A stretch of 64,000 nt of DNA from DAIDKA01 sp963726995 (GTDB taxonomy: Bacteria; Pseudomonadota; Gammaproteobacteria; Steroidobacterales; Steroidobacteraceae). Shown piece after piece: positions 1-8,442 of this stretch (positions are counted from its first letter, which is position 1; every line of letters starts with the position of its first letter). The translations under genes and the position numbers were made by a program. The DNA is taken from assembly GCA_963726995.1 (NCBI GenBank), contig CAVSEP010000006.1:682001-746000 (forward strand), read 5' to 3'. A model generated the notes under the pieces. The model was not told the origin of the DNA. It did not search any database and saw only the letters and a list, made by a program, of their open reading frames with translations.

Positions 1-207
1 GAGGTGGGGGCGCAGCTGATCCTGCACTTCCCCGACAAGGTGTTCCGGACGGTGATTCCGCGCAACGTGCGCCTCGCCGAGGCGCCGTCGTTCGGGGTGC
101 CGGTGCTGCTGCACGACAAGGAGTCGCGCGGTGCGCTGGCGTACCTGGCCCTCGCCGGGGAAATGATCCGCCGCGAGGACGAGCGTTGCGGCCGCAGTGA
201 GCCATGA
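1..207 (+). CDS. parA: ParA chromosome-partitioning ATPase, C-terminal fragment
   Basis: Only the last 68 residues are in the window; the gene begins before base 1. ParA is a deviant Walker ATPase that binds DNA non-specifically and moves ParB-parS complexes during chromosome segregation. The visible part carries the family C-terminal signature, the short motif IPRNVRLAEAPSFG, followed by a GxPV stretch. The Walker motifs lie outside the window. The stop codon at 205-207 lies inside parB, which starts at 197, so the two genes overlap by 11 bases and are probably translationally coupled. Identity rests on the C-terminal motif and on the adjacent parB. Confidence 0.93.
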   Translation, partial: EVGAQLILHFPDKVFRTVIPRNVRLAEAPSFGVPVLLHDKESRGALAYLALAGEMIRREDERCGRSEP

Positions 208-1132
208 CCAGAAGAAACCCAGTCTCGGCCGTACCCTGAATGCGCTGATCGGCACACCGGAAGCGTCGCGTGCCGCGCCCGCCGCGCCGGAGTCGCCTCC
301 GCAGGCGCCGGCCGCCGGCCCGGTCGGTGATCGGCTGACGCGCCTGCCGCTGGACCTCCTGCAGCGCGGGCGCTACCAGCCGCGCTCGCACCTGGATCAG
401 GAGTCGCTCGCGGAACTCGCGGCCTCGATCCGCAGCCAAGGGGTGGTGCAGCCCATCGTGGTGCGACCGATCGCGGCCAGCACCCCCACGGGCGGCCCGC
501 GCTACGAAATCATCGCCGGCGAACGCCGCTGGCGCGCGGCGCAGCTCGCGCAGTTGGCGGACATTCCGGCCATCGTGCGCGACGTGCCGGATGAAACCGC
601 CCTGTCAGTGGCGCTCATCGAGAACATCCAGCGCGAGAATCTCAATCCGCTGGAAGAGGCCCGGGCGCTGGAGCGTCTGATCGGCGAATTCAGCATGACG
701 CACCAGCAGGCCGCGGAAGCCGTCGGGCGCTCACGGGCCGCGGTCAGCAACCTGCTGCGGCTGCTGGATCTGGCGCCGGAAGTCTGTGAGCAGCTGGAGT
801 CGCGCGCGCTGGAGATGGGCCATGGGCGGGCGCTGCTGGGCCTCGCCACCCGCCGGCAGCAGGTGGAAGTGGCGGCGCTGGTGGTGCGGACGGATCTTTC
901 GGTACGCGAAACCGAGTCCATCGTCCGGCGCATGACCCAGGCCGGCGGGCCACGCTCCGAGCCGGCCGCGGGCGCCGCCGCGGATCCCAACGTGCAGCGC
1001 CTGGAACAGGACCTGTCGGAGAAGCTCGGCGCCCGGGTGGTCATCCAACATACCCGCTCGGGCAAGGGCAAACTGGTGGTCAGCTACAACAGCCTGGACG
1101 AGCTGGACGGCATTCTCGAACACATCCAGTGA
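197..1132 (+). CDS. parB: ParB chromosome-partitioning protein
   Basis: 311-residue ParB, the parS-binding CTP switch protein that works with ParA. After a disordered, Ala/Pro-rich N-terminus (residues about 10-45) comes the ParB/Srx N domain. Its arginine-rich nucleotide-binding box is seen as the short motif GERRWRA, with ENIQRENLNPLEEA after it. A helix-turn-helix follows (QAAEAVGRSRAAVSNLLRLL), and the C-terminal dimerisation domain ends in a basic, KGKLVV-containing strand. The start is GTG at 197, inside the end of parA; no better start is visible. Length is usual for the family (about 280-310). The reading frame is intact. No parS-like 16-mer was noticed nearby. Confidence 0.95.
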   Translation: MSHDQKKPSLGRTLNALIGTPEASRAAPAAPESPPQAPAAGPVGDRLTRLPLDLLQRGRYQPRSHLDQESLAELAASIRSQGVVQPIVVRPIAASTPTGGPRYEIIAGERRWRAAQLAQLADIPAIVRDVPDETALSVALIENIQRENLNPLEEARALERLIGEFSMTHQQAAEAVGRSRAAVSNLLRLLDLAPEVCEQLESRALEMGHGRALLGLATRRQQVEVAALVVRTDLSVRETESIVRRMTQAGGPRSEPAAGAAADPNVQRLEQDLSEKLGARVVIQHTRSGKGKLVVSYNSLDELDGILEHIQ

Positions 1133-1191
1133 AGGCCCGCCGTCCGGCATTGTTAACACGCTAATTTCTAGCCTTTTCCGGCCGGCATATC

Positions 1192-1197
1192 TATAAT
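1192..1197 (+). promoter_or_regulatory. Possible -10 box of the atp operon promoter
   Basis: A perfect TATAAT lies in the 222-base gap between parB and atpI, the only gap upstream of the ATP synthase operon large enough for its promoter. No good -35 hexamer sits 16-18 bases upstream, so the assignment is tentative. About 20 bases downstream is a 14-base inverted repeat (1217-1230). The rest of the gap, to the atpI ribosome binding site AAGGA near 1344, shows no clear feature. Confidence 0.4.
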
Positions 1198-1216
1198 TCG
1201 CCGCCGTCGCGGCCCG

Positions 1217-1230
1217 GTCACGTAAGTGAC
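1217..1230. repeat. 14-bp inverted repeat in the atp leader
   Basis: GTCAC-GTAA-GTGAC: perfect 5-base arms with a 4-base spacer, starting 19 bases after the putative -10 box. Its position would suit an operator or a small leader hairpin. It does not match the parS consensus, which has longer arms. A repeat this short could occur by chance in a GC-rich genome. Confidence 0.35.
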
Positions 1231-1354
1231 TGTTGGACAACCAAATCCTGTCGCAGCGTGGTTTGATCCGAAGGGCCGCCCATTCAGAGTGGCTCGCCAT
1301 TAGCAGTGCAGTCAGGGGGTTAAGCGTGTCGCCTGAAATGCACAAGGAATTCCG

Positions 1355-1802
1355 GTGAACGCCATTGATCTGCCGCAGGCGCGCAGGCTGGCGTTCATGT
1401 GCGTGCGCGCTCAGGTGGTCGATGACCCTGCTGGTCGCGGCGGCTGAGCCTGGTGGTCGCGGGGCCGCGGGCCGCCGCGTCGGCGGTGGTCGGCGGTGGC
1501 GCGAGCACCCTGGCCAGCGTGGCGATGGCGTTACTGGCTTTTGGCGGTTGTCCGGGTCGAGCGCGGAGCGGATGCTGCTGGCGTTCTATGTCGGCGAGAT
1601 TGCCAAGATCACGGTGGTGATCCTGGTGTTGGTTTTGGCGCTGGTGTTCATGAAAGTGAACCCGGTGGCGATGATTTCGGCCTTCATGGCCACGTTTTTG
1701 GTGTATTGGGTGGTGCTGGCGCGTGCGCTGTGGTCCGGACGGACTGCGCCGGTGCCGGATACCAAGGGTCCGGTCGGCGGTGTGCCGCGTGAGATGGTTT
1801 GA
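1355..1802 (+). CDS. atpI: ATP synthase protein I (AtpI), frame-disrupted
   Basis: AtpI is a small membrane protein that helps assemble the c-ring of ATP synthase and is normally the first gene of the operon. The best start is GTG at 1355 behind AAGGA. The first frame gives an N-terminus containing QARRLAF and then hits a stop near 1445. Membrane-like coding continues in other frames (SLVVAGPRAAASAVVGGG near 1450-1540), then in the frame ending at 1802 with AFYVGEIAKITVVILVLVL and a last membrane segment. At least two or three single-base shifts lie between about 1415 and 1570. The stop overlaps the atpB start. Identity comes from position and hydrophobic pattern; the breaks look like sequence errors. 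Confidence 0.75.
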
Positions 1803-2686
1803 TGAGCAATTTCGTTCCACAACTGGCCGAGAAGACTCCGGATGCGACGGAGTACATCGCCCATCATCTGACCTTTTTGACCAATCACAAGCCGCATGGC
1901 CTGCTGGACCTGTCGGTCGTCAATTTCGACAGCGTCTTCTTCTCGGTCCTGCTGGCGGTCGTGTTCGGTGGCAGCTTCATTGTCGCGGCGCGCCGGGCGA
2001 CCAGTGGCACGCCGGGCAAGCTGCAGAACTTCGTCGAGCTGGTGGTCTCGTTCGTGGATGCCCAGGTGCGGGGCATCTTCCAGGGCCACAACAAACTGAT
2101 CGCGCCCCTGGCGCTCACGATCTTCTGTTGGGTGCTGCTGTTCAACGTCATGGACGTGCTGCCCATCGATCTGCTGCCCGGCGCCGCCGGCGCCGTCGGG
2201 CTCGGCCATCTGCGCATCGTGCCGAGCATCGATCTGAACGTCGTATTCGCGCTATCGCTGACCGTGTTCATCCTCATCATCTTCTACAGCATCAAGATGA
2301 AGGGCCTGGGCGGGTTCCTGGGCGAACTGTCGTTGCATCCCTTTCCACCCAGCGGCAAGCAGGCGAACATCCTGCTGCGCGTCCTGTGCATACCGCTGAA
2401 TCTGGTCATGGAGCTGCCGACCTTCATTGCCCGCCCCGTGTCACTGGCATTGCGGCTCTACGGAAACATGTACGCGGGCGAGATGGTGTTCGTTCTGATC
2501 GCCCTGCTTACCCTGTCGTCCGGTTTCGCGGCCCTAAGCTCGGTTGGCGGCTGGCTGAGCATCGTCGGCTCGGTGCTGGTCGGTCTGGTCTGGACGGCGT
2601 TCGACCTGTTCGTGGGGGTACTGCAGGCCTTCATTTTCATGATGCTCACGATCGTCTACCTGTCGCAGGCGTCCGAGCATCATTGA
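1802..2686 (+). CDS. atpB: F1Fo ATP synthase subunit a
   Basis: Fo subunit a, the stator half-channel protein that passes protons to the c-ring in the inner membrane. The frame is intact (294 residues from ATG 1802) and encodes several hydrophobic segments. The essential arginine lies in the conserved motif LALRLYGNMYAGEM near residue 218, with NLVMELPTFIARP just before it. ATG 1802 is preferred to the in-frame TTG three bases earlier. It overlaps the TGA of atpI, which suggests coupling. The N-terminal EYIAHHLTFL stretch is typical of proteobacterial subunit a. Confidence 0.96.
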   Translation: MSNFVPQLAEKTPDATEYIAHHLTFLTNHKPHGLLDLSVVNFDSVFFSVLLAVVFGGSFIVAARRATSGTPGKLQNFVELVVSFVDAQVRGIFQGHNKLIAPLALTIFCWVLLFNVMDVLPIDLLPGAAGAVGLGHLRIVPSIDLNVVFALSLTVFILIIFYSIKMKGLGGFLGELSLHPFPPSGKQANILLRVLCIPLNLVMELPTFIARPVSLALRLYGNMYAGEMVFVLIALLTLSSGFAALSSVGGWLSIVGSVLVGLVWTAFDLFVGVLQAFIFMMLTIVYLSQASEHH

Positions 2687-2741
2687 TTTTTTTGACTAAC
2701 TTGATTTTATTTCTGATCGGTTCCGATATCTGGAGAGTTGA

Positions 2742-3026
2742 ATGGAAAACATTGCACACATTGAAGGTATGACCGTCCTTGCCGTCGGCATCATCTTCGG
2801 CCTGGGCGCGCTCGGCACCGCCATCGGCTTTGGCATTCTGGGCGGCCGCTTCCTCGAGGGCATGGCGCGCCAGCCGGAACTGGCTCCGGCGCTGCTCGCC
2901 AGAATGTTCATCGTTGCCGCACTGCTGGACGCGGTGGCCTTCATCGGCATCGCATTCGGATTGTTCTTCACGTTCGCCAATCCGTTCGTGTCCGCCTTCC
3001 AGGCGGCTGCAACGGCGGCGCACTGA
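2742..3026 (+). CDS. atpE: F1Fo ATP synthase subunit c
   Basis: 94-residue proteolipid that forms the rotating c-ring. Two membrane helices are joined by a polar loop with the motif EGMARQPE. Helix 1 is glycine-rich (GLGALGTAIGFGILGG). Helix 2 carries the ion-binding acidic residue as Asp in AALLDAVAFIGIAFG; no additional sodium-site residues were recognised, so a proton-driven enzyme is expected. It is somewhat longer than the 79-residue E. coli protein because of extra residues at both ends. The ATG at 2742 has a weak GGAGA upstream. A 55-base gap separates it from atpB. Confidence 0.96.
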   Translation: MENIAHIEGMTVLAVGIIFGLGALGTAIGFGILGGRFLEGMARQPELAPALLARMFIVAALLDAVAFIGIAFGLFFTFANPFVSAFQAAATAAH

Positions 3027-3086
3027 CGCGCGTCTTGAACGCGGACCCGGCGCGAGCCTAAGTCCGCCCGCAATCAGGAGACGACG

Positions 3087-3557
3087 GTGAACTTCAATCT
3101 GACGCTCATCATCCAGATGCTCGTATTCGCGATCCTCATCTGGTCGGTGATGACGTTCGCATGGCCGAAGATTCTCGGTGCCATGGAGGAACGTGCGCGC
3201 AAGATCGCTCAAGGTCTGGAAGCCGCCGATCAGGGGCAGCAGTCTCTGGCACAGGCGCAGGTCAAGGCCGATGGCGTGATCCGCGAGGCCCGCGAGCGCG
3301 CGACGCATATCATCGATCAGGCGCAGAAGCGGGCCAACGAGTTGGTCGAGCAGGCCAAGAGCCAGGCGAGCGCCGAAGGCGCGCGGCTCGTGGCATCAGC
3401 CCAAACCCAGATCGAACTGGAAGCGACGCGCGCGCGCGAATCGCTGCGCAAGGACGTAGCGGGGCTTGCGGTGCGCACGGCCTCCAAGGTCCTTGAGCGT
3501 GAAGTCGACGCCGGCACCCACGCCGATCTCATCGCCAAGCTGGCCGCGCAGATCTAG
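3087..3557 (+). CDS. atpF: F1Fo ATP synthase subunit b
   Basis: 156-residue peripheral-stalk subunit. It has one N-terminal membrane anchor (LTLIIQMLVFAILIWSVMTF, residues 5-24), then a long charged, alanine-rich helix of coiled-coil character that reaches the F1 head and binds subunit delta. Length equals that of E. coli b. The start is GTG at 3087 behind AGGAGACGAC. The gene ends three bases before atpH. The frame is intact. Confidence 0.95.
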   Translation: MNFNLTLIIQMLVFAILIWSVMTFAWPKILGAMEERARKIAQGLEAADQGQQSLAQAQVKADGVIREARERATHIIDQAQKRANELVEQAKSQASAEGARLVASAQTQIELEATRARESLRKDVAGLAVRTASKVLEREVDAGTHADLIAKLAAQI

Positions 3558-3560
3558 CCC

Positions 3561-4097
3561 ATGGCGGACAAGACAACCATCGCCCGTCCCTACGCCAAGG
3601 CGGCCTTCGCCGAGGCACGGGCCGACAGCATGCTGGGCGCCTGGTCGGCGGCGCTGCACACCGCGGCCGCGGTGGCGGACGATCCGCGCGTGCATTCGCT
3701 GCTGGGCGATCCGCACGTCACCCCCGCGCAGCTGGCGCAGCTGGTGCTGGACATCGCAGGCGCTGGTTTGGGCGAACATGGCCGCAATTTCGTGCAGGCC
3801 CTGGCCGAGGCCCGGCGCCTGAACTGCCTGCCGGAAATCGCGGCACTGTTCGACTCCTACAAGGACGAAGCCGAAGGCATCGCCGATGTCACCGTGACGT
3901 CGGCCGCACCGCTGGATGAACGGCAGCAGCAGTCGCTGACTGCCGCGATGGCCCGGCGCCTCAAGCGCGAAGTGCGCCTGCATTGCAGCGTCGACCCGGA
4001 TCTCATCGGCGGTGCCGTGCTGCAGTCGGGCGACCTGGTCATTGACGGCTCGGTGCGCGGGCGACTGACGCGCATCGCCAACGAACTGGTCGCGTGA
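3561..4097 (+). CDS. atpH: F1Fo ATP synthase subunit delta
   Basis: 178-residue delta (OSCP-like) subunit linking the peripheral stalk to the F1 head. The N-terminal domain begins with TIARPYAKAAFAEA, the family signature. The C-terminal end carries VDPDLIGGAVLQSGDLVIDG followed by a GRLTRIANEL tail, also diagnostic. Length and order (b-delta-alpha) are as usual. The ATG start is three bases after atpF. The frame is intact. Confidence 0.95.
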   Translation: MADKTTIARPYAKAAFAEARADSMLGAWSAALHTAAAVADDPRVHSLLGDPHVTPAQLAQLVLDIAGAGLGEHGRNFVQALAEARRLNCLPEIAALFDSYKDEAEGIADVTVTSAAPLDERQQQSLTAAMARRLKREVRLHCSVDPDLIGGAVLQSGDLVIDGSVRGRLTRIANELVA

Positions 4098-4138
4098 TGA
4101 GCGGCCACACATACGAAATTCGCAAGGAACCCTAAAGC

Positions 4139-5676
4139 ATGGCCATCAAGGCAACTGAGATCAGCGATCTCATCAAGCAGCGCATCGAGAATTTCAAGGG
4201 CGTCACCGAAGCGCGCAACGTCGGCACCATCGTGTCCGTCACCGACGGCATCGTGCGCGTTCACGGTCTGGCCGACGCGCGCTATGGCGAAATGCTGGAG
4301 TTCCCGGGCAACACCTTCGGCCTGGCGCTGAACCTGGAGCAGGACTCGGTGGGATCGGTCGTGCTGGGTGACTACAAGCACCTGGGCGAGGGCGACACCG
4401 TCAAGACGACGGGCCGCATCCTGGAAGTGCCGGTGGGTCCGGAGCTGCTGGGCCGCGTGGTCGATGCCCTGGGCAACCCGATCGATGGCAAGGGTCCGAT
4501 CAACGCCAAGAAGACCGCGCCCATCGAGCGCGTGGCGCCCGGCGTGATCTACCGCAAGTCCGTGTCGCAGCCGGTGCAGACCGGCTACAAGTCCGTGGAC
4601 TCGATGGTGCCCATCGGCCGCGGCCAGCGCGAGCTCATCATCGGCGACCGCCAGACCGGCAAGACCGCGATGGCGGTCGACACCATCATCAACCAGAAGA
4701 CCTCCGGCATTAAGTGCGTCTACGTCGCCATCGGCCAGAAGCAGTCGACCATCGCGAACGTCGTGCGCAAGCTCGAGGAACACGGCGCCCTGAAGCACAC
4801 CATCATCGTGGCGGCCTCGGCCTCCACACCGGCTGCCATGCAGTACATCTCGGCGTACTCGGGCGTGACCATGGGCGAGTACTTCATGGACAACGGTGAG
4901 GACGCGCTGATCATCTACGACGATCTGTCCAAGCAGGCCGTGGCCTACCGGCAGATCTCGCTGCTGCTGCGCCGCCCGCCGGGCCGCGAGGCCTTCCCTG
5001 GCGATGTGTTCTATTTGCACTCCCGGCTGCTCGAGCGCAGCGCGCGCGTCAACGAAGAGTACGTGGAGATGGCCACCAAGGGCGCCGTGAAGGGCAAGAC
5101 CGGCTCGCTGACCGGGCTGCCGATCATCGAAACCCAGGCCGGTGACGTCACCGCGTTCGTGCCGACCAACGTGATTTCGATCACCGACGGGCAGATCTTC
5201 CTCGAGACGGACCTGTTCAACGCCGGCATCCGTCCGGCGATGAACGCCGGCATCTCGGTCTCCCGCGTCGGCGGCTCGGCGCAGACCGACATCATCCGCG
5301 GCTGGGCGGCGGCATCCGCCTGGCACTCGCCCAGTACCGGGAACTGGCGGCCTTCTCGCAGTTCGCCTCCGACCTCGACGAATCGACCCGCAAGCAGCTC
5401 GAACGCGGCCAGCGCACCACCGAGGTGATGAAGCAGAAGCAGTACGAGCCGCAGTCGGTCGCGGAAATGGCCCTGTCGATCTACGCGGTCAACAACGGCT
5501 ACATGGACAAGGTCGAGATCCCCAAGGTGGTGGCGTTCGAGGCGGCCCTGCAGGGATTCGCGAACTCCTCCCACAAGGCAGCCCTGGATGCCATCAACGC
5601 CAAGCCGGTCCTCAAGGAACATGAGGCGACGCTGAAGAAGATCATCGAAGACTTCCTGGCCAACGGTACCTACTAG
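4139..5676 (+). CDS. atpA: F1 ATP synthase subunit alpha (one frameshift)
   Basis: Regulatory, non-catalytic nucleotide-binding subunit of F1. From ATG 4139 the frame gives a normal alpha subunit with the Walker A motif GDRQTGKT (near residue 170), the SISDGQIFLETDLF-like segment and SVSRVGGSAQT. After that the frame loses homology near 5300. In the next frame the expected continuation resumes (GGGIRLALAQYRELAAFSQF) and runs to the TAG at 5676, ending in EDFLANGTY. A single missing base at about 5299-5302 explains this. Total length (about 512 residues) is then normal. Loss of this gene while the rest of the operon is kept is implausible, so a consensus error is likely. Confidence 0.93.
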
Positions 5677-5689
5677 GACGCTCCAAGAG

Positions 5690-6552
5690 ATGCCCGGCAC
5701 CAAGGAAATCCGCACCAAGATCGCGAGTGTCAAGAGCACTCAGAAGATCACCAAGGCCATGCAGATGGTGGCCACCAGCAAGATGCGTCGCGCACAGGAC
5801 CGCATGAAGCTGGCCCGTCCGTACGCCGAGAAGATGCGTAGCGTGATCGGCAATCTGAACGAGGCCAATCCGGATTTCCGGCACCCGTTCCTGGTCACGC
5901 GCGAGCCGAAGACGGTCGGTTTCATCATCATCTCGACGGATCGCGGACTTGCCGGAGGCCTGAACGCCAACCTGTTCAAGCAGGTGCTGCTGCAGATGCG
6001 CGAGTGGCAGGGCAAGGGCGCGCAGGTGAGCCTGTCGATCGTGGGAACCAAGGGCATCGCGTTCTTCCGCCGCCTGGGCACCCCATTCTCGGCAGCGTCT
6101 CAGGCCTGGGCGACCGCCCGCACATCAAGGACCTGATCGGCACCATCAAGGTCATGCTCGACGCCTATCGCGAAGGCAAGATCGACCGCCTGTTCCTCGC
6201 CAACGCGCGCTTCGTGAACACCATGACGCAGCAGCCCAGCATCATGCAGCTGCTGCCGGTGGGACGCGGCCGACAGACGCAGGGCCTGCCGGAACACTGG
6301 GACTACATCTACGAGCCCGACGCCGCGGCGATCCTCGATGGCCTGCTGATGCGCTACATCGAGTCCCAGGTGTACCAGGGCGTGGTCGAGAACGTCGCCT
6401 CGGAGATGGCCGCGCGCATGGTCGCCATGAAGGCGGCCACCGACAACGCCGGCAAGCTCATCCAGGAACTGCAACTCGTTTACAACAAGGCCCGCCAGGC
6501 TGCGATCACGAAGGAACTTTCGGAGATCGTCGGCGGCGCCGCGGCCGTTTGA
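5690..6552 (+). CDS. atpG: F1 ATP synthase subunit gamma (one frameshift)
   Basis: Central rotor subunit. It starts with the signature MPGTKEIRTKIASVKSTQKI, followed by the AMQMVATSKMRRAQ helix. The C-terminal half ends with AATDNAGKLIQELQL and YNKARQAAITKELSEIVGG, the conserved C-terminal helix that turns inside alpha3beta3. The frame changes in the CCCC run at 6081-6084: adding one C restores LGTPILGSVSGLGDRPHIKD. Full length is then about 287 residues, as expected. It lies 13 bases after atpA. Confidence 0.94.
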
Positions 6553-6562
6553 GGAAAAATGC

Positions 6563-7991
6563 ATGACTAGCACTGCCGAAGGCAAGATCACCCAGATCAT
6601 CGGTGCCGTCATCGACGTTGAGTTTCCGCGCGAGCAGATTCCGAACATCTATGAGGCGCTGCAGCTCGCCGATTCGGACCTGATCCTGGAAGTGCAGCAG
6701 CAGCTGGGCGACGGCGTCGTGCGCACCATCGCCATGGGCGCATCCGAAGGACTCAAGCGCGGCCTGCCGGTGCGCGCCACCGGCGAGCCGATTTCGGTGC
6801 CGGTGGGCAAGGCCACGCTGGGCCGCATCATGGATGTGCTGGGGCGCCCCCAGGACAACCGGGGCCCGGTGGAGTCACCGCAGCAGCTGCCGATTCACCG
6901 CGCGCCGCCGGCCTTCGATGAGCAGGCGGGCGGCCAGGATCTGCTGGTCACCGGCATCAAGGTCATCGACCTGCTGGTGCCCTTCGCCAAGGGCGGCAAG
7001 GTCGGCCTGTTCGGCGGCGCGGGCGTGGGCAAGACCGTCAACATGCTGGAGCTGATCAACAACATCGCCAAGCAGTACAGCGGCCTGTCGGTGTTCGCCG
7101 GCGTCGGTGAGCGCACCCGCGAGGGCAACGACTTCTATCACGAGATGATCGAGTCGGGCGTCATCGACAAGGACACGCTGTCCAACTCCAAGGTCGCGAT
7201 GGTCTATGGCCAGATGAACGAGCCGCCGGGCAACCGCCTGCGCGTCGCGCTCACGGGCCTGACCATGGCCGAGTACTTCCGCGACGAAGTGCGCGAGGAC
7301 GGCGGCAAGGGCCGCGACGTGCTGTTCTTCGTGGACAACATCTACCGCTACACGCTGGCCGGCACCGAAGTGTCGGCGCTGCTGGGCCGCATGCCCTCGG
7401 CCGTGGGCTACCAGCCCACGCTGGCCGAGGAAATGGGCGTGCTGCAGGAGCGCATCACCTCCACCAAGACCGGCTCGATCACCTCGATCCAGGCGGTGTA
7501 CGTGCCGGCGGACGACCTGACGGATCCCTCGCCCGCGACGACCTTCGCGCATCTGGATGCGACCGTCGTGCTGTCGCGCCAGATCGCATCCTGGGCATCT
7601 ATCCGGCCGTTGACCCGCTGGACTCCACCAGCCGGCAGCTGGACCCGCTGGTCGTCGGCGAGGAGCACTACAATACCGCGCGCGGCGTGCAGGCCGTGCT
7701 GCAGCGCTACAAGGAGCTGCAGGACATCATCGCCATCCTCGGCATGGACGAGCTGTCGGCCGAGGACAAGCAGGCGGTGTACCGCGCGCGCAAGGTGCGC
7801 ACTTCCTGTCGCAGCCGTTCAACGTCGCCAAGGTGTTCACCGGCCAGGACGGCAAGATCGTCCCGCTGAAGGACACCATCCGCGGCTTCCAGGGCATCCT
7901 GAGCGGCGAGTACGACAACCTGCCCGAGCAGGCGTTCTACATGGTCGGGTCCATTGACGAGGCCGTCGCGAAGGCCAAGACGCTGCAGTAA
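6563..7991 (+). CDS. atpD: F1 ATP synthase subunit beta (two frameshifts)
   Basis: Catalytic subunit of F1. It has Walker A GGAGVGKT, the following ERTREGNDFYHEM motif, VDNIYRYTLAGTEVSALLGR and the DDLTDPSPATTFAHLDAT region. The frame breaks near 7589, where one base restores QIASLGIYPAVDPLDSTSR, and near 7802, where one base restores KVRTFLSQPFNVAKVF. It ends with FYMVGSIDEAVAKAKTLQ at TAA 7989-7991. Corrected length (about 476) suits the proteobacterial subunit. The final A of the stop is the first base of atpC. Both breaks are in invariant regions and are best explained as missing bases. Confidence 0.94.
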
Positions 7992-8417
7992 TGGCAACCG
8001 CTCACACAATCCGGGTCGACATCGTCAGCGCGGAAGGAGAGATCTTCTCCGGCGATGCACCATGGTGTTTGCTCCCGGCTCGCAGGGCGAGCTGGGCATC
8101 ACGCCCCGGCATGCGCCGCTGCTGACGCTGCTGAAGCCCGGCGAAATCCGGGTGCAGACGCCCGACGGACCGAGCAGGTGTTCTACGTCGGCGGCGGCGC
8201 CCTGGAAATCCAGCCCACCCGCGTGACCGTGCTGGCCGACACCGCGCTGCGCGCCAAGGACATCGATGAGGCGGCCGCCCTGGCCGCCAAGCAGCGCGCC
8301 GAAGAGGCGCTCAAGGATCGGGCCGGCGCGATCAGCCAGGCCGAGGCGCTGGCCGAGCTGGCCCGCGTCGCCGCGCAGCTCAAAATCATCGAGCGGCTGC
8401 GCAAGATCCGCAGCTAG
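7991..8417 (+). CDS. atpC: F1 ATP synthase subunit epsilon (two frameshifts)
   Basis: Epsilon subunit, the rotor protein and inhibitor of hydrolysis. The start ATG at 7991 overlaps the atpD stop by one base (TAATG). The N-terminal beta-sandwich starts IRVDIVSAEGEIFSG, shifts frame near 8056 into MVFAPGSQGELGITPRHAPL, and shifts again near 8168 into EQVFYVGGGALEIQPTRVTV. The C-terminal helical hairpin (AALAAKQRAEEALKD, then AAQLKIIERLRKIR) is intact. Corrected length is about 142 residues. This is the last gene of the operon. Confidence 0.92.
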
Positions 8418-8442
8418 GCCGCCGTCGCGGTAAGCTGCCGGC

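Noticed and set aside
1217..1230. parS site near parB
   Set aside because: The 14-base repeat has 5-base arms and does not match the 16-base parS consensus; no other candidate was noticed by eye.
3857..5326. 489-residue open frame on the minus strand over atpH and atpA
   Set aside because: Shadow of the real genes in GC-rich DNA; composition rich in His, Arg, Asp and Gly, no recognisable domain.
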